NCBI GenBank assembly: GCA_033026295.1
Contig: CM065187.1
Span: 1,430,388-1,494,387 of the forward strand
DNA length: 64,000 bases
DNA from: Channa striata
Taxonomy: Eukaryota; Chordata; Actinopteri; Anabantiformes; Channidae
Reading direction: 5' to 3'
Position numbers and translations under genes: made by a program. Positions 11,735 through 23,900 of the stretch are shown here, piece by piece (within the stretch, counting starts at the first letter, position 1; each line of letters begins with the position of its first letter). Below the pieces are notes generated by a model. It was not told where the DNA came from, made no database searches, and worked only from the letters and a program-made list of their open reading frames with translations.

Positions 11735-14700
11735 TCACAGCAGGTTGACCTTTGCCACCACCTGCTTGCAGCCAGTCTGGGAATATTCGTGCCCCCCCAC
11801 AGCGGGGTAATATTCAATCTCCCCTGCGAGCCTCTCTATGTTGGTATGATCTGGGTAGAACCCCTCCCGAGTCATTTCGTCCAGGAAGCACTCCATCACA
11901 TGAGCTTTGTCCAAAAGACCCAGAGGCAGGAAGTCCACCTCCGTCCACAGCGCGTGAAGCTTCCCCAGAGTGTTGCGTAATACCGGAGTCAGCTCTTTCA
12001 CGAGGTTGCTATGACGACCGGATGCCGACATCCCCATGGAAATACTCGAGGAGTTGTGTAGCATATGTTTGGTGACGTGCTCGTGGCCCAGGTTGCTCAG
12101 GAACAGGTAGATGGCGTTCAGGTATTCATTGGACTGTTTGGACGCCACGAGCTGCCACAGCGTGTCCAGGATCTCCGCGTGCATGTGCTCGGCCTCGTCG
12201 AAGATTAGGAGCGGGATCTTCTCCTCGTCCTCGGCGCGCACCACCATCTCCGAGATGAGGGCGGAGAGGTCGAGGGCGCACTTCTGGGCGTCGGCCTCCT
12301 GGGGGCAGTGGTGGAGGACGTAGTACTGCAGCACCAGCGTCTCCCCCACCACCGAGCGGAAGTGTCCGGCCAGGAGGCGACCCAGGTGGCTCTTGCCCAC
12401 CCCGCTGGGGCCGTGCAGCGACACCACCAGGGGCTTGTTGTGGACGTAGGTGGACAGGTAGTCCCTCAGGTGGGACAGCAGACCCTCCACTGCTCCCTGC
12501 TGTCCAAACACCTCCCTCCTCAGTGTCTTCTCTAGTCCCTCCAGGTCATATCTGAGAACATGGTCGTCCAAGTTCTCAATGGCGTTGTACACCTGTAACG
12601 AAAACACGACAGATCAATAAATGACGTTCGGAGATTGTGACAATGAGCTCAAAGCCAGTCAGAGAGAGTCTGAACTGTGATAAAAAAAAGAAAGAATTTG
12701 GTTTGGGATATTTGACTTTCTGTGAAGTTTATGGAAAATGTCAACGTCTCAATAAGTCGTCAGTTGTTGGGTGTCGACTTGGTCTCAGGTGGAAACGTAA
12801 ACAGCGTGATACAGACGAACATGCAGTGGCTGATTCATGGATCAGACACCTGCGATTTTTGTGGTTAATCACTCAGAGACGAGCATGTGATGCAGCGCTG
12901 AACAGTCAGAGGCTCAGAGAAGGTCAAATGCAGTTCAGCCACCGAGGCCGTTTTGCTTTTCAGGTGCATTATCAAACTTCCCCCGTCACTCGAATATCCC
13001 CACGACTGTCCAGAAGAAACTCAGCTAGGATAGAACTCAGAAATACTGCACCTGATATGGAGTTTATAGATATAAAACAGCATAGAGTTTATACACGGAG
13101 TTCAGAAACACAAACAACTATAAGACATTGAAGAAGTCTTTATTAAAAATGAGAATTTCTTGTCAATTCAGTGATAAATGAATCAGTTTTATATTTTTTT
13201 ATCTGCAGTACAAATGACTCATGGTGCAATTGCTTGAATGATTGTATACATGTGACATTTATTCGTTTTAGATTTTATAGCTGATATTCTTTTACCGTAA
13301 CTCTAACATTCTCTGCTGCTGTAACGTGGAAATTCCCCACGGTGGGACGAATGAAGGTTTATCTTATCTTATTTCTGCTCTTCACCACACATCTGGTTCG
13401 GGTCGATTTCAAAAGGTGCCGAGTTTTGTCCCGGTGCCACAAGGACGTTAGTCCGACCATGAATATGTTTGTGAATAAAATCTAATTTCTGCAGTTAGTA
13501 AACAAGAAATCAACTGTTGCACGTTAGAAAGCAACAGACTCTTTCCCTCGGAAGCCAGCAAAACATTTTTCTAATTTCTTTATATTGAATTTGAATTCCT
13601 AAGATGTGAACGGTTTAATTATCATCCTCGACCTCATTTTCTAATCAAGCCGTATTTAAAATAATACATTTCTAATAACAGAAATAAACTAGCTAGAAAC
13701 AAATAAATAAAGTTAATCAATAGTTTTTGTGTCAGCTGTAACTTTTAATATCTGATTTGTTGAATGTCGTGAGCTAAAGACGATTTTTTATTTTCCACAA
13801 AGGATCGAGTGAATCATCTGCATTCTGGCCTAACGCTGCACCAGATTAGTGCTGTTACTTAAGCTTTCGAAGAATTCACAGCAATTCACAGAGCACAAGG
13901 TCTCTATGCAGAATCATGATTAGATCATGATTCATGGTGAATTCATGTTTTACCGTTTGTAACTTGATCGCATGCGACACTGATGCACCGACTGAGCAGC
14001 GTCTTACTGCTGCTTTTAGCAGACGTGTAAGCGACTGACTGAGGAGGAACTTTGGCCGTGGACAGGACGTTCACCGACGCCGTCACTTCTCCATCGAATC
14101 GCACCACGTTTCAGAGGCAACGGCTCAACTGCAACAGGAAATGCGCTTTGAAATGTTTCAGACTGAAACTGACATTAACCGGACTGAGTCACAGTGACGG
14201 TGTATTTGGGATTTAAGTGAACGCCGACGTAACCGGACACGATGCAGACAGGATGTGATCACAATCATCACACACACTGATCATATAGATTCTAATCTAT
14301 TCAAATCTATATCCACGTAGATTGGATGCGCACATAAAGCAACGTTGGCATCATTACGGCAGACTGTTACAGCATGAAAAATTTATATTAAGCTTTTAAA
14401 CTACCACATAAGGTATTCTGGAGTCAGGAAGAAACACTTAACGGAATTCCTCTTTCTCTGTGTGTCCCACACTGAATTGAAATCTATTAATGTGTTTATG
14501 AAGTCATAAAGTTTAGGCCAGTAGAAGCTGAACTATTTCAGGGAGAAAACTACCTGGAGAAAGACGATGGCAAACAGCAGGTACAGGCAGTACTTGGCTC
14601 GGCTCTGTTCCTGCTTCGGCACGGCTCTGCGTCCCACCCCGTTAGGAAACAACACTCGCTTCTTCCTTCTCTTCTTCTTCTTCTGAGGCGCCGTGCCCGA

Positions 14701-15027
14701 CAGGGCGGGGAAGGCGGAGGGCGTGAGTCCGTCGAAGGTGAAGATCTTGGGGCTGGTCCTCGTCGGAGCTCCCGTGAGGGGCCCCGCTCCGCTCAGCCCG
14801 AGGCCCATCTCCTGGCGCCGCTTCTTCATGGCTTGGTACTTCTGTTTGATGCGCACGACGGCGCGCAGAGACGAGGACAGGCTGCACAGACTGGGGGTGG
14901 GGCTGTCCCGGTCCCTCTGCTTTTCATCTCGGTCTTCCTCCTCCACCTCGCCGTCCACCTCTTCCTCCATCCCCTCGAGTTCTCCCTCTGTCTGAGAGGC
15001 TGAGGCGCTGCTGTCCTGGTCACTCAT
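11735..15027 (-). CDS. tor4a: tor4a, torsin family AAA+ protein
   Basis: Two coding exons, 15027-14554 and 12592-11735, join in phase to 443 codons plus stop; human TOR4A has 423. Residues 1-60 are acidic (glutamate and aspartate rich). They are followed by a basic stretch with KKKKRRKKR and one hydrophobic membrane segment near residues 146-158 (YCLYLLFAIVFLQ). The AAA+ domain fills exon 2: Walker A GPSGVGKS at 219-226, Walker B LLIFDEAE at about 286-293, sensor-1 region FLSNLG near 323-328. It ends with TGCKQVVAKVNLL, whose GCK motif is the torsin sensor-2 cysteine. Torsins act in the lumen of the ER and nuclear envelope with LAP1-type cofactors. The role of TOR4A is poorly known, and it is linked to platelets and membranes by expression. 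The ATG is the first base of its exon. The paralogue (tor4aa or tor4ab) is undecided. Confidence 0.9.
13336..13375. repeat. Short LINE/SINE tail in the tor4a intron
   Basis: The text ccacggtgggacgaatgaag followed by 'tttatcttatcttatt' resembles the common fish retroposon tail 'ccactgtgggactaataaagg' with ATCTT repeats. The rest of the 2-kb intron (12593-14553) shows no recognisable gene. Confidence 0.4.
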
Positions 15028-17250
15028 CTGCAGAGAGAATCGAAACGTTGCTGAGAACTTTGACATTAAAGATAATGTCGCGTGTTCGACAGTAGAAGAA
15101 CCGAAGACAACCCAGCCCTGCAGCATTTTAGAGTCTTTCAGCCCACTGTTTTGGTTTTATCACCCAGAACGTCACGGTTTCTGAACATAAATGAAGGGAA
15201 AACGTGCCCATGTCGTTTCTGCTTCCACCCAAAACCAGCTGCCCCATGTTACACTGTTTTATTTTAATCGTTTCACACTCTCGGCAAAGAGGAATTCCAC
15301 CAGTTTCACACGTAACCGTCAATATTCCAGATGTGGGGGCGCTGGTGAAACTGTTTGCACTCATCCAGCAGATGTGGCCCTGCATCAGCCTTCAGTGGAT
15401 TGAGGTTTGTGTCCACCGGATGAATCGGATTGTCTCTCTTTATCTGCTGCATGTCTAATGGATTTGATGTCTGGTGCATCTTTTTACATCCACATAAGTC
15501 GTCTGCGTCTTTATTAGTGCAGCTTTAATAACGGATCAGAAATTTCAGAGTTTCCTGTGGGACAGATCATTGGTAAATTTGAAACCTCTCCGTGCGTGAC
15601 ACCACCTGGTTTCTCTACTTGGGCTTCTGGGAAACGCGGGGAACTTTTGGCAGCTTTACGTCAGCTGCAGCATCAGAACCGTCAATCGCATCTCTGATTC
15701 CGACCTGTGGCTCAGGCCCTTTCTGCTTTCTAGCCTTTTTTTTTTTTTGCTTCTTGTGTCTCTGTTGGAGCTAATTTAAGCGCAGTGAGAGAATCAAACT
15801 TCTTCAGACACTTTGTGTTGGTTTCGGTTTCAGTCGGACTCGTTTAATTACAGGGAAGCATCTCCCTCCTGCAGGTGATCCAACGAACACCTGCTTACAG
15901 GTGGACGTGGCGGGTAAATCCCCTGTGTTCTCCGGAACCAGCTCTTGTTTCATTGGATGGACCAGTTTCAGTTTTACTCCAGTAAATGAACAGAAAATGA
16001 AAAACGCTCTTGTGATTGAAGACCTGGTCTGGTCTTTGTGCTAAGCTAACACAGCTGGTTCCGTGCGCCGTGGTTCCCTCACATGTGCGAACACTCTGGA
16101 CTCGGACGTCGCTCTCCTCCGTTTTCCTCTTCACCCAAAGGTCGCACACCGGAAACCACAGACGCTGAACGGCTTCAGTCACACAAACCGGTTCCATTCA
16201 CTTCTGCAGAAGTTTCACACTGGCTGAAATAGTTGCAGCACTTCCTGTGATCGGATGAAAACCGCCTCGATCCGATCCGGCTCCTGCCACCTCAAATTCC
16301 CCCGTGCACAGTTTTCCAGGCTCCATATTCAAACGAGCTGAACATGTTGTAGGAAGGACGAGCGGCTCTTCCCGGATCATCCTCTCACTTTCCCCCGACT
16401 GAAAGCGGGAACGCGTTTGCGCGTTCGCACACACGCACGCGCGTCCCTGAAGCGCGCGCCCGCGTCGCTAATGAGCGACCCCGTCACGTCCGTGGTCTTC
16501 GAGCACGTGAACGCGCAGCGTCGCGTTGCGGGTTTTTTCGTTCGCGGTTGTTCTGTGACACGCAGCTGGTTCCGAGCGGCGGAACGTTCGGGGAAAAGCG
16601 TCCGTTTCCCTGCGGAGGACGCAGGAAGAGCCGCCTCAGTTCTTTGGAAAGCCGAGCACCATGGTGCCATTGTGTGGCGGAGAGTTAGTGACTGCTCGAT
16701 TCATCAGTATATCAATTATTAAATTATTAAGCTGAAATTATCCGAAGCATTTTTTTTAACCGCAGAACAAAAGAACCGAGAACGAAGCTCCGGCAGGATC
16801 AGAGCCCGCGTTCTCGGACTGGAAAGGACGAGCGTCAGGCCGCCGCAGGACACGCACGGGGACGCGGGTCCGAGGTTTCCGCGCACGGAACCGAGACCCG
16901 GTTCAACAGGCTGTGCAGAGCGGAGAGTTCCTACCTTCCGACGCGGGTCCGGCTGCAGAAAGACGAGAACGTGCGAGCGTCAGTCCATCGTGTGGAAGTG
17001 AAGACAGGAAGTCCGAGTCCGAGGTGTCTCACCTCCAAACGCGGTCAGGCATCTGCTGTGCCGCTGCTGCCGCTGCGGCTCCGCCTCCTCTCGTGTCCAG
17101 TTTCTGTGTGACACTTGACACCAGGCGGTTCGTCCAGGTGAAGGCAGACAGACAGAGAGACCGACCGACAGACCGAGGACAGCGCTCCCGCTCTCTGACA
17201 GCAGAGACACGAGCGCGCAGCTGGTCCCCGTTTGTCGCTCTTATCACGGT
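15028..17250 (-). promoter_or_regulatory. tor4a: tor4a 5' intron, untranslated first exon and CpG-rich promoter
   Basis: Because the tor4a ATG abuts an acceptor (tctctgcag just upstream on the minus strand), a 5' untranslated exon is expected. A good minus-strand donor GGAG|GTGAGA ends an exon at 17033, inside a CG-rich stretch of about 16380-17250. That pairing would give an intron of about 2 kb (15028-17032) with no other gene in it. The exon start is unknown. A second donor-like site, AAG|GTAGGA near 16935, is an alternative. Confidence 0.45.
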
Positions 17251-18249
17251 CTGAGACAGGAAACGTGATGATTAGCAGCTTCTCTCTCAACGTCACTGAC
17301 TTTACGTCGGAAAAACTGCGACCACACGAGTCCGTCCCCACGTTTACAGCGGAAACGCAAAGAAAACACAAACACATGGAACAGCTGGTTCTGATGGTTC
17401 GGACAGTGTTGGAACAGGCACGTCAGTCCCTGAAGCAACAGTGGAAAAGCAGCAGAAGTAAAAGTCCGCGATATGCAAAGACTCATTTCCCATCAGTGAC
17501 TATGATCTTTTTGCATTATGATGGTTGATGCAGCTCATAATGACGCGGCTCATTTTAATGAGAGCGAGCAATGAACTGATGTTATGAATCTGATCATTCC
17601 TTTGCTTACTGCAGCTTCTTCAATGTACAGCCCGGGTCAATAAAGTCGAATCATGGTTCGGTTGTATTCATCAGATTAAAAAAAAAAAAAGCCAAAGTAT
17701 GTTTGTCTGAAATGTGCTAAAGTCGATGCACGAAGCATGAACTTCGGCCGAAGCCCCACCGACCTTTCCCGCCCTTTTCACCCGTTTTATGCTAAGCTAG
17801 GCTAACTGGCTGCAGCTTCGTGCATCCGTTTACGCCCAGTTCATAGCAGTAAAATTAATTTTATGAATTTTTCCATTTGCTGCTCCCTTACAGCTTCAAA
17901 GGGGCATTTACGCTCATTTATCCACCTAATTTATAAAAAAGGGGAGCAGGAATGTTACTTGTAATCGAGTGCGTTTACACTGTTGCAGCGATGGAAAAAA
18001 GTCCATCGCTGTCAAAATGTGACATTTACAAACAAAAAAAAAAAAAAAGGATGTTTTCACTGATGTAGGATTGTTTGTTCCAGCTGTGCCTGTTCCCTTT
18101 AACTATTTCTTTGTTTTCTGTAGTAACACGCAGGTTTTGGCGACCGTGGCAACCACACACACAAAAAACAGATGCTTCAGGAGCTCGAGCGGCGTGGACA
18201 GGTACAGGTCGTGTGAGGTGGGACCATCTCAGCGAATGCAGTGACCTTA

Positions 18250-18416
18250 CAACAAACACACACACACACACACATTAAAAGGTGGATTTAAATAGGATAA
18301 CGAGAAGTGTAACACATATTTGCATGTTGCATCATTTGCCTATGACCAAGGATGTGAAAATAAGGCCTGTTACACACACACACACACACACACACACCGC
18401 CTGTTGTGTGTGTGTG
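18250..18416. repeat. CA microsatellites with an adjoining TG tract
   Basis: One (CA)n tract lies at about 18256-18274 and a second at about 18373-18398. The second is followed after a short spacer by (TG)n at about 18404-18416 and a G run. The CA/TG pair can fold back on itself. Polymorphic length is expected. Confidence 0.85.
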
Positions 18417-19299
18417 GGGGGGTGTCACACAGTCGCATTCAGTCCATGTACAGAAGCTGTTATCAGACACCATCAGCATCTTTGTCACAAGGAAGTCGAG
18501 TCTATTATTATCGGTGCGCAGTTCACTTCACCAGGAAGCAAAGATGAAATATTATTTTTATAATATGAAGAAAAAAGGGGGGGGATAGATGTGTCTCGCT
18601 GATTCACTTTTTTACACCTCAGATGGGCGTGAACACATTTGCAGCAACACTTTCATGACTTTGGTTGAAGCTTAGACACTTTGTCCCGTGTGTTACACGC
18701 GTGTTCACGCTCGGACCGCCGACCGTGCACGTCTACGACTCTGAAGTCACAGAAATAAACTGAATGTGATGCACTTTTTTGGTTGTTTAATTTCAAGGTG
18801 CAGAATTCGATCCCAACACCAGATTCCGGCAGGAACTGATGAACCATTTGGCCAAACCAGAAGCACATAAGGAGCCAGCTGTACATCAGTCGCTTTGAAT
18901 AGTTTTTTTAATTTACCTTTGACTTTGTTTGACCCCATAGTCAGAGCACTGCTTGGCATAAAGACTGTCCCTGTCTCCGTCCGTCCCCGTTCACGCCTTT
19001 TTGTCTCCGGACTGCAGCTTCACATTGAACACACGGTTTAGATTTTCTTATCTACATTTTAACCAGAAAGCTGAAGAGCAGCACAACTATTTTTTTAATA
19101 GCAATAGACTGTTACACAACTTCCTTCTACATTTTAGCTGTAATGATGTTCACTTTTACACAACTGATCCTAATTAAGGCCTTTGATCTAAAGCATTCAA
19201 ATAAATATTGTGAACGTTAAAATTCCACATGCATATAACAGAAAAATGAACAAAACACTCCAAGGACTGAAGAGAGAGTCACGTACTCACCTAACAAGA

Positions 19300-19900
19300 T
19301 GCTTCATCTACAAGCTGCTTCCAGAAACTCGACAAAATGCAAAGATTTGCGTATTATTTAAAGCCTACAACATAAGGCAACATATGTTCAAACAGAAATG
19401 TGACTGTTTTTTTGAAACATTTGCTCATTTTGATTTGATTTCAACAAACAAGACAATTCGAAATAGTTGGGACAGGGACAAAAGAAGACTGGAAAATTTG
19501 TCTAATGTAATAAAAAAATGAAAATAAAGTAAAAAAATTACGCCAGGTGGAAGATCTAAAAATTGGGTGTAAAATGAGCGTCTCTGAGACGCTCATCCAT
19601 CTGTAAGACAAATAGTTCAACGAGTTAAGAAAAACGTTCCTGAACATTAACATTGCAAAGCGCGTCATTTCATCATCTGCAGCTAGTAACATCAATAAAT
19701 CATCCAGAGAAATATTTGTACACAAGGGACAAACCAAAAACCAACATGGCTGTAATGTCCTCGGGGGCCAGTGCATTAAAAACAGACGCGACTCCAGGAC
19801 GACGTCACTGCACGGGCCCAGGATGTGTGTTTGCTGGTTGGACCCGTGCAGTGTTTTCACAATTCATTTGGTTCAGAGCGTCCCAACCGTAGCCGCAAAA
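19300..19900 (+). mobile_element. 5' part of a degenerate mariner-type element common in teleosts
   Basis: The stretch contains, in order, 'aaaatgcaaagatttgcgta', 'gctcattttgatttgattt', 'atagttgggacagggac', 'aaaagaagactggaaaattt', 'ccagagaaatatttgtacac', 'aagggacaaaccaaaaacca' and 'cgtcactgcacgggcccagg'. This order and wording matches the 5' portion of a very abundant fish Tc1/mariner-class element as I remember it. It has many substitutions and no intact transposase frame. The boundaries are approximate. Confidence 0.6.
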
Positions 19901-20918
19901 TATTTCTGCAAACTGCAAAAGAGATGAATAGACAAACATATTCCATAATGATAAATACTGATTTAATCTTCTCAATAAAAAGAAACATATCATAAAATAT
20001 TGTTTTTTAAAACAGATCGTTGTCTTTTACACTATGAGCAACAAAGTGGACCGTGTGAAACGTGTGTGTAGAATAAGAATGTGAAGTAACTACGGAATCA
20101 AAGTCAGATGTGGTGGCGAGGGTGGAAATATTCCACCAAGTAGCGCCGTGGGAGGAGCCTCCTGTGCAGCTGGTCGTTCCTAAAATCGCAGACACAGCGA
20201 CTTGCAATATAAATGTGGACCTTCCCGTGTCTGGATTCACTGAGGTTTGTTACCTCCGGGTCTGGGCTCGCAGCGCTGTGGCACACATACCCCCCCCGGG
20301 CGGGAATCACTGACTGACGGACTTAGGCTTCCTGCTCCTCCCAGGACTTCCTGTGCCCTGGCTTCTCTTCCCCGACTTTCCAACACTGAAACTACACTGA
20401 TGAGTTAAAAACAACATGTACAAGCAGCATTTGTGCAATTTTTTTGTTTTGGTTTCAGTCACTTTTGCAAACCAACAAAAATAATGTGTTTTCAATTGAG
20501 AATGGAGAAAAAAAAGTCAAGGGATCCAGAAAAATAAGAGAAATTCAGATTATAATTCTCCTTAACAAATCAAACATATTCATCTACCAGCTCACATATG
20601 AAAGAAAGAAAAAATCTTTACATATTAAATAAATAGAAAGATGTCCAACAGACAGAAGTACTTTTAAACTGGGCTAAAATAAACCATTTCGATCAAATAA
20701 AAACCATTTATGACCAAAATAGTTCCTCTATTATTTTTGGAGTAGATTTACATCACACAGATGCTAAACAGATCTCCGAACAACACAGGCGGTCGTGTCT
20801 TTAATAGCGCTCTCTGCTTCTTCTTCGTGTGCTCTGCGGGGAGCCACAGTGATGCAGACACATTGACAAAAAGAGGCGGCGGCGGCTTCTGGCACTTTCT
20901 ACTAAACTTTAACTGCGC

Positions 20919-23900
20919 CTACTTCCTCTTCCTGCCTCTGCCCCTCCGGCCTCTGAGGGAGGAGGGGCCCGCTCCCGCCGAGCCCAGAGCACCGTCCGAC
21001 GGGCCGGCGGGGATGTTGATCTGTCCCTCCTGGATCTCACTGCGAGCCTCCGGAGGAAGATGTTCGATCTGCTGCTGTGTCTCCAGGTAAAACATCACAT
21101 CTCTCAGCTGCTCCTGCAGTTCTGCTATTGTGGCATCTTTGTGTTCGCCTGAAAGCACCAGACAACAGACAGAGCGTCAACACCTTTTAAAGAGGAAAAC
21201 CGGTCCCAGGTCATATCACCTTTAGCTCACTGTGTCACAAGTTAACACCAGAGCAGAAGGCAAAGCTTTGCTCAGGTGACCAAAAACAGGTTTTCACTTT
21301 AACCCACTTTAATAGTTTACAGACGACAAAGGCAATGCTACGCATTAAAGATTAATTTATGATAACACAGTGAGCAGAGGGACGTTTTCTGAAGCCACCG
21401 TACGTTCAAACGCTGGTGAGTAATGTGCTCTAACACCTAAACAACCCTGTGAGCTGGCCCCCGAGTCACGGCCCCCACACAGCTGCGTCAAGTTCCTGTT
21501 TCTACAAGTGGCTGAATTTAACATTTAGTACTAACACTGCCAAAGCGTGCCAGGATCGAGCCGTGTCTCATTTCTGAGCACTGTCACGTCAACGTTTGAT
21601 TCCTCAGGGGACACACAGTGAAATGACAGAGCAGGTTTTTTTCCACGCTGTGGAAACACAGTAATGGGGTTGAACTTAGTGCATGTCCCTCTGCACCACA
21701 CAAAAACAGAGTCCGTCCACCGCGTCCGGCAGCGCAGTCGACATTTTGCGTGTGCACGTGTTTTGCTTCAGTAACCAGAACCATCCATGTAAAAGTTCCA
21801 GGTTGTTTACAATTTGTTCATCCAGCAGAGAGCGCAGGTTTTTTTTCAAGCCATGGAAGATTAGAATGTGTCCACCATTTTGGTGGAGACTGAAGACTGA
21901 AGACTATCTGATGGGCTGCTACGACGTATTCATCACTGTGACTTTGATTCTGAGCCACCGTTGATGGGTCCGCATGTAATTTGGTCCAGACCTGCACATT
22001 AGACACAAAGTGATTTGAACTCGGATGATCAAAAAGACGTGAACGTTTGGACAGTTCTGTGGTTCAGGGCTTTGTCACACACAGAGATCAGGTCTCATAC
22101 AAACATACAAAACATTTTGGATCCTCACCGCCAATTTCCCCAGCGGTGTGGAAAACGCAATCGACTATCGACATCCATGTTGATCCATTTATCTCCCGCT
22201 CTGGTTATTTTTTTTTTATATCACATGCAATTTTAAAACAAGTCACGGAAAAGGTAAAGATAACAAGTCCATGAAGTTGTGTTTCCATCCTCATCCGTTT
22301 GTGCTTAAGTCAATAATCATTAGGTCCTATCCCTAATTCACGCTAAAGCTGGTGGGCAAACATATTCCTGGTTCTATAAGGGTTCTATTACTGTTACCGA
22401 AAAAATGCTGCCTCATATGATATGGTGTTAAGTGGAATAACAAAACGCTGGGGGTCCGCGTTTGTACAGACCTGGTACTTGATCTTGACATTCTGTGACA
22501 CGTTTCAATACGAACACTTTGGTTCACACGGTTCTCACCTGCAGCTACCTCCTCCACTTTCTTTGTAGCTGCAATTTGTTTATGATTTGCACGTTTTACT
22601 GTTTGAACAGGGAAGTACCGGCGAACAGTGACACCCAAACAAAAACGGCCCTTCTACTCTCAGGCGTGTATCACCTTTGCCCTTTGGGAGCGGTGCCATA
22701 TCGTCAAGCATTGTACTGAATTCCCGTTGACCTCATTTTTACCCGCCTGACGGGGTCCTGTTGCTCTGGAATCTGCCGTTTGAAATGACCCACATTAACG
22801 TCAGCGGCAAAAAGTGACGGAAATAGATAAACGAGCAACAGAGAGTAAAAGTGTCATTAGAAATCAGGCCAAGTCAAACAAATGCCCGATTAAGACACGT
22901 TGACCTGATCAACTCTGAAACTGCCACACTGTTAATAAAAAGATGTTCAGCTGACACTAAATGGAAGGAGTGAGCTCCTGTCTGTAGTCGACGGTGATGA
23001 GCGCGTTAATCAGTGCGCACAGTTCGCCGATTCTGTTGTGATGACTCGAGATAAAGCAAATTATTCCAAAATACTTTTTACGACTTGTCCCGTTGTTACT
23101 CACTGCTGTCTTTGCCTTTGCGCTCCTCCTCTGCCAGCTGGGACTGCAGCTGGGCCTGGTTGGCTCTCAGACAGCGGTTCATCTCCTGCTCCTCCTTCAG
23201 CTCCTGGCTCAGCTTGAGCACTCGACTGTTCAGCTGGGTGCACCTGAACATACAAGCACAGTGGAGCTGTGAGCCAACAAAAACAACCATCAGACTCTCA
23301 AAGGAGAACTCAGGTCGGTCACGTTGTATTTTTTTAATACAAACCCGGGCTTCCTTTGACAGAACATTGAAACAGCGAGTGTTTTGACTTTGCTGCCCAT
23401 GGCAAATGACACTGACACGTTAAACTGAAAAAAGTTAATCCAGGGCAAAACACACAGTACTGTGCACGCGTTTAGGCACTAGAGTGAAGATTGTTTCCTG
23501 TCATAAGAATTATCAGGGATTTGTCTCATCTTCCCAAATTTTTTCTGCATCAGTTGTAATAGAACCGTCTTCAGAGACGAGAAGACAAAGAATCCCTCAA
23601 GTGCAACAGACGTTTTTTGTCCCGTGCAGCCGTGATATGATGGGATCATATGATGAGATGCAAACACTGAGACAGAGTCCACAGAAAAATTGTCCAAAGC
23701 TGTTTTCACATACGATCTCCAGACAATGTCCGAACAATCATGTGCGGACGCCGTCCAGACTTGTGGTTTTACTCGGGTAACACAGCATGAGACTGTCCAA
23801 GTCGGACACGTTCCCACATGAGAGACACTGCAGCGGCTTTGGACGGGGTGGCGCCTGAACGGAATATGTGAGATGTGACACGACACGAAAACTATGCAGT

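Larger units (their letters stand above)
17250..20918. other. Intergenic region between tor4a and brap
   Basis: No gene is visible. The region contains poly-A and CA tracts, a GCTAAGCTAGGCTAAC word at about 17790-17810, a mariner-type element at about 19300-19900, and the brap 3' UTR at its right end. I could not settle the brap poly-A site. Confidence 0.55.

Noticed and set aside
12637..13131. 164-codon plus-strand ORF
   Set aside because: It lies inside the tor4a intron, has no recognisable domain, and has composition typical of chance ORFs.
13880..13950. Near-palindromic text around 'aatcatgattagatcatgatt'
   Set aside because: It is short and AT-rich in an intron, and could be chance. 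No transposon ends or duplicated target sites were seen.
16913..17254. 113-codon ORF in the tor4a CpG region
   Set aside because: Its composition reflects the GC-rich promoter, and the peptide is low in complexity and antisense to the likely 5' exon.
23479..23886. 135-codon minus-strand ORF
   Set aside because: It starts next to transposon-terminus-like sequence and looks like repeat debris. No transposase motif is present in this frame.
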